Source of the DNA: Lineolata rhizophorae
Taxonomy: Eukaryota > Ascomycota > Dothideomycetes > Lineolatales > Lineolataceae
Direction: 5' to 3'
DNA: 64,000 nt
Assembly: GCA_010093515.1 (NCBI GenBank)
Contig: MU001680.1
Location: 200,318-264,317, forward strand
Positions 48,397-58,147 of the stretch are shown here, one piece after another (position 1 is the stretch's first letter; the number at the start of each line of letters is the position of its first letter). The translations under genes and the position numbers were made by a program. The notes beneath the pieces were generated by a model. The model was not told where the DNA came from and ran no database searches. It worked only from the letters and a program-made list of their open reading frames with translations.

Positions 48397-48625
48397 GCGT
48401 CTACTCTTATGGTTACAAGTGTCCGGATGGATATCGGCCGCCATTACCTCCCAACTAGGACAAGACTAACAGAAGATTAACGCAGCCGCGGCCTTCCCTT
48501 TCCCCATCCACATTCCCGGAGGGAGCATACCAGGAATTCGCGGAAGCGGAAGCGGAAGCGTTTAATGAGGATGCTGTAAAGGACACAGTACTTCCGGCGA
48601 TGCTAAAAGCCATGGGCGCTAATGC
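48397..48625 (+). pseudogene. Decayed partial copy of the 50688-52309 gene
   Basis: About 230 nt align base for base with 51421-51651 inside exon 2 of the intact gene downstream. Both read YGYKxPDGxRPPLxPN, then SLSPSTF, YQEF, EAxAxAFNED, and VLPAMLxAMGA. The copy has a TAG where the intact gene has a Trp codon (CCCAACTAG against CCCAATTGG), plus a one- or two-base frame disturbance after it, and it loses similarity past 48625. It lacks exon 1 and the conserved C-terminal half. This is a fragment of a second family member, diverged by many substitutions, probably an old duplicate. Confidence 0.88.
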
Positions 48626-49091
48626 AATGCTTGTTTCCTTCAAATACACTTCCCATGCCGAGGCGCCCGTGTCTGCTTGCTCTTGCTCTCGTACCCGAAC
48701 GTCTTGGCGCCTGATGCCTTAGACATGTAAAAGTTGCGAGGAGCATCGAGGCCTTCACTGTGCTGCTGGCCCGCTGCTTTCTCTTTCGACCTGCAAGCGA
48801 TTTCGTGTCGGCTAATGCTCTCCGAAAGAAAAAGCTCCCCGATTCCTCAAAACCCGCCCCATTGTTCAACCCGCGACCTCCTCTCACGTTCCCAATACGA
48901 ACTCGAAGCACGCTATGCAAACCTTTCTACATAGGAGCATACGTGGAGCGAAATGAGTGGCGGGAGGAGATAGGTTGACATCCTGATAGCTCGGCGAGCG
49001 CAGTGCAAGCGGATGCATAATCAATAAATGAGTATGTAATGAAAGACTCGTACACCCATTTATATCACCTAGCTCGGGTAAGGACTTCATA
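48626..49091. other. Intergenic between decayed copy and kinase pseudogene
   Basis: Less than 0.5 kb. It contains copy 2 of the 23-bp direct repeat. No gene was seen. Confidence 0.5.
48908..48930 (+). repeat. 23-bp direct repeat, copy 2
   Basis: Identical to 48364-48386. It lies downstream of the decayed gene fragment. The sequence after both copies differs (GTTGG against ATAGG), so the repeat has sharp limits. Confidence 0.95.
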
Positions 49092-50209
49092 TTATCCTTG
49101 TATCAAATTGTGTTTCTCAAGATGTTCCATGTATTTCAAGACCGTCCAGTCGTAAACATTGTCGTATTCGAAACCATGACGCTGGAAAAGACTGCGGAAC
49201 AAGCGGAGCAGATACTTATAATCAACGCCCCGATTATTGTCGCGAGACGTCTTGATATGATTGAAATATTCCACGAACTCATCCGGCAAGCCCTCGCACA
49301 GCTCTTCAGGTGACGTCGACTGTTTTTTCCGTAGAATGGCCGATTCTTTCTCCGACTGGCTTTTGCCTCGGAGCCCCATCCAAGGAAGGTTGCCTTGCTG
49401 AAGGAAGTATACGAAAACGTATCCTAATGCTTCCATGTCGTCTGCGGGCGATTGCTCTGTAAAATGTCAACCACACTATATTTCAATACCTTAGTATCGT
49501 GCAACCGATAACTTACCTACACCGCGGTGAGCATTAATGCTTGCATACCGCGCAGTACCGATAACAGGACCTTCCCGCTGCCGGTCGTTCAGTGCGGCTG
49601 CTGCGTCTGTAGACTCCTCCGCGAGACCCATATCGGTGATGTAAACGATGTTCCCTCGTGTCCCGCAGCCCATAAGTAGATTCTCGGGCTTAACATCTCG
49701 ATGGAGGAATCCCTTGGAATGGGTGTACTGAAACCGGCGGATGAGCTGGTCTGCCAGTAGTAACACCGTCCGGAGCGAGAATCGTCGACCGCAATAGTTG
49801 AACAGGTCTTCCAGGTTCGGTCCGAGAAGTTCGAACACCATAACCTCGTAGTCGCATTCATGGCCGTTCTAATACAACTCTGGTATGCCTGCACCGCCGG
49901 CAAGTTCTTTGTAGATATAGACCTCATTTTGGAGCCGCTCAGAATGTCGGCTTCGAACGTGTTCCAGCTTGAGCGCTACGTGTCGGGACGTCTGGATATC
50001 GGCACCTGGACAGCTGTCAGATAGTCAAAATAGAGATGTAGACGACGATACCTTCGTAAACGACACCGTAACTGCCACCTCCTAGTCGTTTCAAGAGGCG
50101 GTATTGGTCGTTGACGCGGATATCCTGCGAATATAGAGAGTTACGCCGTGAAACATGGGGTCCATCAGTTTAGAGGATTACGGACCAGCTCTTTCTCTGA
50201 TTCGGACAT
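49092..50209 (-). pseudogene. Casein-kinase-1-like gene with an in-frame stop
   Basis: Four exons are recognisable: 50209-50186, 50124-50052, 50005-49517 and 49456-49092. Splice signals are good (donors GTCCGT, GTATCG, GTAAGT; acceptors CGCAG, CCAG, ACAG) and all phases agree over 316 codons. CK1 features: glycine loop LGGGSYGVVYEG, lysine segment [25 protein letters not shown], the catalytic loop [12 protein letters not shown], then ITDMGLAEE where DFG is changed to [20 protein letters not shown] and ADDMEALGYVFVYFL. A TAG at codon 78 (49869-49871), in the segment GIPELY-stop-NGHE, truncates it to 77 residues, before most of the kinase core. All the rest is open, so it is a young pseudogene, a strain-specific null or a sequencing error. 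The C terminus stops soon after the kinase domain, shorter than canonical Hrr25/CK1 proteins. Confidence 0.88.
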
Positions 50210-50687
50210 TGTTGTAACTCCTAACAGTCATTAAAGTGGTGTGAACGCAAGATTAGAGGAACAATCGAGTGGTAGGTGCTTTTTGAGAGTCACACCGTTG
50301 AGCGCGGAGATGTTTGACCGGTGTTATTCCTGAGGCACGACTATTTTTGAAGTCCTGAGGCACGAAATATTCTCCTTCCTTCTCAGGCACGCGTCGTCAG
50401 TAAAACTCCCCTAGCGGTCGGGCCGAAACTTGGCCATGTCCTGATTGGCACTTGAGTGATGACTCAGAGGTATGCGGCACTTGGCGTGTTGCAAACGATT
50501 CGCTTGCGACATCCCGTCATCCGCGCTTGGCCAGATGCATGGGCGGGCTGCTCTGCCAAACGGTTGCAATTCACGTGCTTGCCGAAACCCTGCTCTAGCC
50601 GTCTCTTCCAGCCGCCGACAGCAAGTCCGTGCAAAGCGGAGAGCGTCAGTTGCGTCGCTCCGACCATCTCCGCAGCCGCCTTTGGCT
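50210..50687. other. Divergent intergenic region of CK1-like and accessory-family genes
   Basis: Under 0.5 kb between two divergent start codons. It presumably holds both promoters. A short near-repeat (TGAGGCACGA) occurs twice at 50330-50365. No other feature was seen. Confidence 0.5.
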
Positions 50688-52309
50688 ATGGCACCCAGCG
50701 TGGGATATAACCACAGGTCTTCTGCCGCTCTTAGGACTCACCACGATCCTGTTGTTAATGGTTCCTACATGCCCGAATCTCAACTTTCCAATCCTCGCAA
50801 GCGACAGCGTACGGGGCAACATCTCCTGTCCCCACCTCCATCTAAGAGGCAGAAGAAGCTCCCGCAGCATACTGCCGGAGGAGGATATATTGACACACCT
50901 GCATTTTGGGACAGCCTATCGAAGATCTGGTTGACCAAGCACGCGTTGAGAGAGTTCGACCGAAGGAATAGTCGCCCACATTCACCGTCCCGTCAAGCCC
51001 GCAGACTGACTACTCGAAACTTCCTAGCCGCGCAGAAGAGCACTCGTCAACGCATATCCGCCGCTGACTTTCTTTCGAACGGTGCACCAACACGTTTGAA
51101 GGAGATCAAGATATTTGCCCGACGTGGTGGTCCAGACTTATCTGATCTAATTGGCGTATGTGCTGTTGAGTTCCTGGCCTTTTGCGTCTTAACTGACCCT
51201 GCTCCTAGTACCCGCCATCCACCCCTCCCGATCGCAAGATGAGCTCGAGCCGATCAGCTTCTTACCGGAATCGTGGTTTATCATCCACGGCGAAGACCAA
51301 AAGCACAGGAAGAACTACTCCAGCGAGCACTACCACTGGGAAAACGACGTCTGGGCTAACTAAAAAGAGTGGAACGTCTAATCCCGGGGACGCCAACTAT
51401 CAACAGAGGCTCATTGATGGTGGCACGTACCCCTATGGTTACAAGTATCCGGATGGACATCGGCCGCCATTATCCCCCAATTGGGGCGCGGCCAACCAAA
51501 GATTGGCTCAATACCGGGCCTCGCTTTCGCCATCTACATTTTCGGAGGAGAAGTACCAAGAATTCGTAGAAGCGGACGCGGACGCGTTCAATGAGGACGA
51601 GATTAAAGACTCGGTACTTCCCGCGATGCTGAACGCCATGGGCGCTTCTAGCGGCGCCCGTAAAAACGTCTTGTTCACTAGTATCGAACCTATTACGGAT
51701 GGCATCACGCAGGCCAAACCGCATTACTACTACGGCGCACGGCCCGAGCAGATCCACAAAAAGATCCGCGATCCAGACGTCCCCGATAACCTCATCAGTC
51801 ACATCATCCCTTCGAACAACGATCACCTCCCCGCCGCACCCAACTTCTTCATGAAGGCGAAGGGGCCGGCCGGGTCCGCTGCGGAGGCCAGGCGGCAGGC
51901 CTGCCATGACGGTGCGATTGGCGCGAGAGCCATGCAGAGTCTTCTTTCGTACGGGCAAAGCGAGCCGGTCTACGACAACAACGCCTACACCATTTCGTCA
52001 ACGTATCATGACGGCACGCTCAAGATGTACGGACGCTCTGTTGCTCAGCCGAACGGCCCCGGGACGCGGCCTGAGTATTATATGCATCAAATAGATACTT
52101 ATGGCATGACTGGCAACAAGAAATCATTCCTCCAAGGAGCCACTGCGTTCAAGAATGCCCAAGACATGACAAGGGGGCACAGGAACGCCGCAATTGCTCG
52201 CGCGAATGAGATGGCAGCTCAAACAGTCGAAGAAGAAGAAGAAGATGATGATGACTCCGAAGCCGAATCGTCGAACCTAGTGCATAGCTTCGACTGCGGG
52301 ACCAACTAA
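50688..52309 (+). CDS. Unrecognised fungal accessory-family protein, 522 residues
   Basis: Two exons, 50688-51155 and 51209-52309. The intron is textbook: donor GTATGT, branch AACTGAC, acceptor CCTAG, phase 0. The start MAPSVGYNHRSSAALRTHHD is the first ATG of the frame after its upstream in-frame region loses protein character. The N-terminal part has two basic nuclear-localisation-like clusters (RKRQR, KRQKK), the motif AFWDSLSKIWLTKHALREFD and the motif LKEIKIFARRGGPDLSDLIG, which leads straight into YPPS at the exon junction. A Ser/Thr/Lys-rich linker follows, then about residues 229-300 with YPDGHRPPLSPNWGAANQRL and EEKYQEFVEADADAFNE. The C-terminal half reads HYYYGARPEQIH, PAAPNFFMKAKGP and YGMTGNKKSFLQGATAF, ending in a Glu/Asp run. 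I recall similar uncharacterised proteins in multicopy in Sordariomycetes but know no function. A decayed copy lies 3 kb upstream. Confidence 0.85.
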
Positions 52310-52860
52310 ACCTTCAGCATATTAGCTGAGGATAAGGATAAAAGCGAAACGTCCGTAGAAGAGGACTCTTAGATCTGTCTACTGGCAAAGCGCTTTTATC
52401 AAGGTCGCACTAGTCTCACCGCTAAAAACGAAAGACTAGCAAATCCAGCAGCCGATAAAGCAGTATAGTTATAGATACTAGCCGGAACGATCGGTAGTTA
52501 TAGCTTAGATAATAAATAAAATATAGTAAAGGTCTTAGAGATTACTCGTTGTCTTAACCTTCGCTTTCGTACTTTACACTATATTTTCCTTTTACTAAGA
52601 TAGCTACTTTCGTATCCCGCTTCGCTTATACCTCGACGATATTCTTATAGCTTATCTAAAATTTAGCTTATTTAATATCTTAGTATTTACTGTTCGGCTC
52701 CGGTGTCTCTTCTACTATTAAATTCCCTATAGCGATTTCGAGCCTCTATCTTAACCGAATATGCTACTCCTATCGCCGTATCCTGCTAAAAGATGAATAT
52801 CAATTATAGCGGCAACGTCTCGATATACTCCCGGCATGGTGCTCTTGTGAAGAGTAACAA
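52310..52860. other. TA-rich tract after accessory-family gene
   Basis: About 0.5 kb unusually rich in TA dinucleotides and short TATAGTTATAG-like strings, with no open frame of note. The composition is like sequence heavily changed by repeat-induced point mutation; the original identity cannot be read. Confidence 0.45.
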
Positions 52861-53330
52861 AGGAAAAGGCTTCTCGTTAAACAAACCGCGGCAGAGTTAG
52901 GAGCATGTTTACCCAAAGTGCCGCAAGGTGCTACCACGAGCATGCGACATGAACAAGCACATAAAGTGGCACGCGTGAACCCACGGATGCACATTCCGCA
53001 CGTGTAACAAGGAATTCGGCAGTAAAAATGACTGGAAGCGGCATGAGAACTCGCAGCATTTCTAGATCGAGGTGTACCGATGCTGAATGCCGGACACGTC
53101 AGCCTCCGCATAGTTTGGTCTCTGCGCGACTGCCTTCTACTTCCGCAAAGAGTTCAAGGCACATCTCATCGAGTGGCGCCAATCCTTCCGGCTGACCCTC
53201 ACGCCGGCGCTGGCGCTGGCGCCAACCCGCTGAAGAAGCGCAGGCTGAAGTCCATGCCTACCAATCCACCCGACCGCCCAAGGGCAAGGAATGGGTCTTC
53301 TCGAAAAGCGAGAGAATGACAGAAACAAGG
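52861..53330 (+). pseudogene. Relic C2H2 zinc-finger gene
   Basis: In one frame from 52901 the plus strand reads PKCRKVLPRACDMNKHIKWH, then after a stop CTFRTCNKEFGSKNDWKRHE followed by NSQH, a complete C2H2 finger. Then YRC, a stop, MPDTSASA, a stop, and FGLCATAFYFRKEFKAHL, a third degraded finger. Four in-frame stops lie between 52980 and 53115 and the first Cys of finger 1 is lost (Tyr). The stops are TGA and TAG codons that a single C-to-T change would make from CGA and CAG. The finger order resembles fungal C2H2 regulators of accessory genomes. It has no start codon or intact C terminus. Downstream of 53180 the frame loses character. Confidence 0.82.
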
Positions 53331-53981
53331 AGGCCAGCGACGGCGATATTGGTGGTGGTCAAATTTCTGGTTAATAGCCGTGGCACATCGGTCAAATGGA
53401 GTGATACCCGATTTCACTACTTCTATGGTGAGAAAGATATTATCAGTAGGCTGGAAACACTACCGTCTTAGTACATTACTCTTAGATCGCGATCTATCTA
53501 TATTACTACTACTTAGAAACTCTCCTAGTAAGTATATATAAACCCCTTCTAGCCTACTCTTCTTCCCTTTGCTTCTCTTCCTTTTCTCTCCTCGTGTAAG
53601 CTCCTGTCTAGTAGCTCGAATTCAAGGTCTTCCTCAGAGAATTTCTGCTTGTCTTCCTGACCGTGACAGCTTGCCTGTATAGAAGGCTAGGGGTCGATCC
53701 CTCAAGAAGTGATCCAGAAGTGCATTAGATCAATGCAATGTCTTAGTACTATATGTGAGATGTGGTACTTTTGATCGATTTCCGTTAGAAGTCATGAAAG
53801 GCGTATCCACGTGAGTTCTAAGCGGTTCTCTCAGTCAAGATTTCAGTTCATACAATTGATTGTTCCAAGTACTATAATAGGCTTCTTTCAACTAGTTTTA
53901 CACTGAGGGGACAAGTTGATAAGGGAAGCGAGTACCAGCAAAGGCAAAAGCTAGAGCAGCGAGTTACCCTTGCGAGCCGAA
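53331..53981. other. AT-rich tract, no gene seen
   Basis: About 0.65 kb. A TATATAAA string near 53535 is followed by a CT-rich run. That could be a cryptic promoter or the remains of a repeat, but without a second copy I cannot classify it. Confidence 0.4.
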
Positions 53982-56976
53982 TTACTTGCTTTGCGGGCTG
54001 TCATCGTTCACTGTTGCCACTGCGTCTAGAAACGCAAACGTGAACTTTTCCCAATTGCTTTGCAGGTACGTTAGGACCTGCTCCGACGTCGTCAGTTCCT
54101 GCGGTACCTTGCGGGGGATGCCGCTGCCCTGTCCCGCCCTGGACCGAATGAACTCGAGCACGGAGTCGACGAACTCGCGCAGCAGGCCAGGGTCCTGCGG
54201 GAGCACGAAGTCCATCACGTACGCGCTCATGATGGTGTACTCGTCATGCAGGGCCCTGAGCAGCATGCGGTTGAGGTGGTCGACGCTCTCGACGCGCTCG
54301 GTGCGGTCGAAGGCGCGCGCGAGCGGCGGCTCGTCCGCGTCGACGATGTACCGGTGGCAGCGGAGGAAGTCGTAGATGGAGACGGAGTCGACGGCGCCGG
54401 CGACGGCGGCGTTGATGAGGCGCACCGCCTCCTCCAGGAACCGGCCCGACACGTGGCCCGGCGACGGGTTCAGCGTCAGCCCCAGCGCGAGCGCCCACGT
54501 GTTGAGCACGACGTGCACCCAGCAGCTCCACTCGCTGGCCTGCGCCGCGCTGCGGATCTCGCCGCCGCCGCGGCCCGCCACCGCGTGCGCGTCCGGGAAC
54601 TCCGGCGAGGCGAAGTCGCCCACGACCGCGTTGTTGTACCACATGAACTGCCGCACGTGAGGGTAGACGTGGTCGCGCAGGATGGCGGCGCGCTCGTCCG
54701 GGGAGAATACGCGGCGCGCGCTGTCGTACCAGCGCACTTGGACGGCGCCGGCGTCGTCGCGCTCGAACATCAGGCCCCACATGTGGTATCTCGTCACCTG
54801 GACGTAGAAGAGGGTCCCTTGCGAGTAGGCCGCCCTCCTCTCGGGGTTCATGCTGGCATGGGGTCCCGTGAGCGTGAACCTGATGTCCGGGTTCTCTCTC
54901 TGGATCGCCCTTGTAACGCTCTCGATCGCGCTGTACACTTCCTCCTGAAACTCGAGCTGCCCGTGAGTGAGCGGGTTCGGCGCCCGCGGCCGAGACTTGT
55001 TGCGTGAAAGCGCCTCGGCTTCAAGCTCGGGCAGCTTGCTCCGGAAATTTGCGCAGATGCTTGCGATGGACGGCCTTCGTGGAGAGGTCAATTTCGTCGG
55101 GCCAGTCGGCGAAGCCTTGGCTTTTCCTTTTTGGACTTTGGGCGATCCTTGCACGCCGAGCGCTGATTTCTTCGCGGCTTTGGACGTTGGAGTTGAGGGT
55201 GGTTTTGACGACGGCGATTGCTGGGACGCCTTTCTCCGTTGAGAGGACGTCGTCTTTTGGGACGACGATTCGAATAGGGACGACGGTACCCTCTGAGACG
55301 AAGGTGTTCTCTGAGATGACGATGCTCGTCGAGACGGACCTGTTTTCTGGGGCGACGTCTTCTGCCCAGGATGCGTCTTGGGAGTTGGGGTCATCAGCAA
55401 GGTCGACGGATCCGGTATGTGCGGCAATGGCAGCCTTTCGTCTTCTGGTATCATCAACTTCCAAGGTGTCTTCGGCGACGGCTGCGTGGCCGGCACTTGC
55501 ACACTAGCCGCTCTTTTGGATGGCGACCCTTTGCCCTTCCGGGGGCTTTTCGGCGAAGCCGGCGAAGCCGGCGAAGCCGGCGAGACTTGGGTCTTCTGAA
55601 CTAGAAACGACGACTTGCTCTTTGTGGGGCTTGGTGTTTCTGATCGTGTTCCTCTGGTTAACGAAGAAGGAAAGTCGACCTCTTCTCCCTCTTCCTCTTC
55701 GTCCTCTACTTTGAGCGGGGGCTCCCCTTCGGTGTCGTCCGTTACTTCGGATGATTCTTCCCTATCCTCGTTTCCCTCCTCGTCCTCGTCCTCGTCCTCT
55801 CCCCCGTCCTCTTCCTCCTCCCCCTCATCCTCCACTTCCTCCTCCTCCTCCTCCTCCTCCTCCTCCTCCTCCTCCTCCTCCTCCGCCTCCTCTATTTGGG
55901 TGTTCGGCACAGCCTTCGCATTTGGAAACAACTCGCTAGGACGCCAAAATATGCGTCTCTCCTCATTGATCCCCTCGAGTGTTTCATACCAGCTCGCCTG
56001 CCAAGCGACCTATACATGCCGTCAGCCCGGGCCGTCATCCTTCGCCAACCACACAGCACACGTAGTAGCAAAACGTCAACAAAACAGAAACGAACGACTC
56101 GCAACATACCGGCTGAACAAACTCCCTATTGCGCGGGTGCCAAGCGAAGACGGGCTGCCCGTGCAGCTCCACGACGGTGAAATCCACCACGGGCACCAGC
56201 ACCGTCTCGGCCGGGAACAGCGCCTCGATCGCCTGGCCGTTCACGACGGCGTGCTCGGCCGGCACCTCCAAGAAGAAGCGCACGATGCGGCGCGGGCCCG
56301 GCAGCGGCGGCGGCGTCTTGCCCCGGGTCCTCGGCTCTTGCCCGGCCAGCCCGTTGGGCTGCTCGATGCCGTTGACCCGGTGGAACCGCAGCTGCCACCC
56401 GTCCGGCTCGCCGCCCGCCCTGCTCTCCAGCCGGCCCGCCACCGTCGACACCTGCCGCCAGACGATGCCGGCGCTCTGGCGGGCGTAGCGCACGGGCTCG
56501 TTCTCGGCCGTCAGGCCCTCGACTGCGCGCCAGTGTCAGCCAGAACCTCGCCCGCGGGGTGGAGGGGGGAGGGGGTGGGTCGCCTTGGAAGCGGCGCCCC
56601 CCCTGGCGGGGAGGGCCGATTCGTTGGGAAGGTGCGGCTTACAGAAGCACAGGGGCAGGGACGCGTCGTCGCCGAAGAGGTCGTCGGCGTCGAGCTCGGC
56701 GAGCTCGGCGGCGGCGGCGAAGAGCACCTGGACGGGGCCCGGCGCCGCGCGCAGCCTGATCAGGTCCCTGGCCGAGGAGCCGGGCCGGAGCGGCGACGGG
56801 AAGGGCGGCGGGCGCGGCCGGACGATGCGAGGCCGGCGCAGCGTACCGGCGGGTTGGCCGGCGCGGCGCCGGCCGGCCGGGTCCGGCGCCATGAAGGTCG
56901 CGGGCCATTCCCAGTCGACGTCTTCCTCGAGGGGGGCGACGATGGCGATCGTTTTGGCCTTCTTCCTCGGAGGCAT
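53982..56976 (-). CDS. Large protein with C-terminal Ulp1 (C48)-like cysteine-peptidase signature
   Basis: Three exons, 56976-56643, 56522-56110 and 56009-53982. Donors are GTAAGC and GTATGT; acceptors are GCGCAG (with CTGAC branch) and TATAG. Phases agree and give 924 residues. The start is MPPRKKAKTIAIVAPLEEDV. Residues ~110-290 form a globular-looking region (RYARQSAGIVWRQVS, EFVQPVAWQASWYETLEGIN, RRIFWRPSELFPNA). A poly-Glu/Asp tract encoded by a GAG run follows at ~290-340, then a long Ser/Pro/Lys linker. The C-terminal domain carries YHMWGLMFERD (His ~658), VRWYDSARR (Asp ~678) and QASEWSCWVHVVLNTWALAL, with Gln ~739 exactly six residues before Cys ~745. This His-Asp-Gln-Cys order and Q-x5-C spacing is that of Ulp1/SENP peptidases, though CW replaces the usual CG. 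It may be a SUMO/ubiquitin-like protease homologue, active or not; no database comparison was possible. It borders the accessory island. Confidence 0.83.
55838..55888 (-). repeat. GAG trinucleotide run coding poly-Glu
   Basis: Plus strand CCTCCTCCT repeats, coding about sixteen Glu residues in the Ulp1-like gene. Repeat length could vary between strains. Confidence 0.9.
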
Positions 56977-58147
56977 TTTGGCACTTTGGGTAAGTTATCG
57001 AAAAGTGCTGGGGTGGTTCTTGCTGATTTGATGGAAGACTGGTATGGAGTGGGAAAGTGAAATTGACCCAAAAAAAAAAAAAATAAAAAGGAAGAGGATT
57101 CAATCAACGGGTTGATAACGTACCTGCGCTTGGAGCGGCGTTTAAATGAATTTTTTCTTGCTCTTTGTGGCAGGAGTGCCGCCGCAACCGGAGTGGTGAA
57201 TGAAAGAAACAGCCGAATAGCCTCAAAGGCTATCAAACAAATGGGGAAGGGAGTTGGATGTTGTGACAGTCCCTTCGATTGACACGACAAAGAAATAAGT
57301 GACTTACAGGCTGGATCCGATTGTCGTCAGTTGCCGCAAACAAAGGATAGGTCCTCGAAATCCTCATTCCACGACTTCGTAGCGATAGTCTGAATGCGTT
57401 GACTACGTTGGCTTTGTGAGCAATCAAACCCACTGAAGCGGGCTGTGGAAGTGAACTTCAGTGCAGTGCTATCAATGACGTGGTTCAGTTACGGATAAGC
57501 CACGCTCCAACGAGTGTTGCGGTGTACTTACTGCGCGCCAGCGACTCTGTACATGTTCCACGTTCCACGGAAACATACTTCCAGGTCCTCGCAAACTCCA
57601 ATGCTGGATACAGACACGTGTGTACCACACGGATAAATATAGCCATATTCCGACTACACAAAAGCAGGTCCCTGACGTTGGCCTGCGGAACCGAGCATGT
57701 GGCATCCGATGCCACAAGCTAAGTATGTATATATATATAAATATATACATATAAATGCTTTCCAACCCAGCGACAAACGAGGAGCTAAACCGCACTTACA
57801 GAAGCCCTCCCCCCAAGTTCAATGCTTTTGCTTCCCCTCGCCCAACAGAATCCGCCGGGACTTAGAACACATATGCTAGGAGGGAAAAAAAAAAAGTTTC
57901 CAAAAGAGGTATCAAATCAAAAGCCCCCTCCCCATCGAACAAAGAACGCCGATCAGCAGCCGCTGCCGCCCGAAGAATGTCGCGGTGGATGCAGCTCCTC
58001 ATGCATGTCGTCTCTCACCTCCCCGCCCCACCCCCAAAAAAAGGGGGGCGAGTCACAACCCACAACCAAAAAAAAAAAAGCCACCCTAACCCGCCCGCAA
58101 ACCATCGGCCGTCAACCAAGCACGCATTTCCCTTCCCCCCCTCCCCC
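56977..58147. other. Intergenic between two minus-strand genes
   Basis: About 1.2 kb. An A13 run lies near 57070-57082 and a TATA-rich string at 57720-57760. It presumably holds the promoter of the Ulp1-like gene and the 3' end of the DUF3431 gene. No gene was seen. Confidence 0.5.

Noticed and set aside
53688-53710. B-box-like string GGGGTCGATCCC
   Set aside because: No matching A box or cloverleaf upstream; probably chance.
52310-53981. Possible mobile element in the TA-rich tracts around the zinc-finger relic
   Set aside because: No terminal repeats, target-site duplication or element-type coding sequence can be seen. Composition alone does not identify an element.
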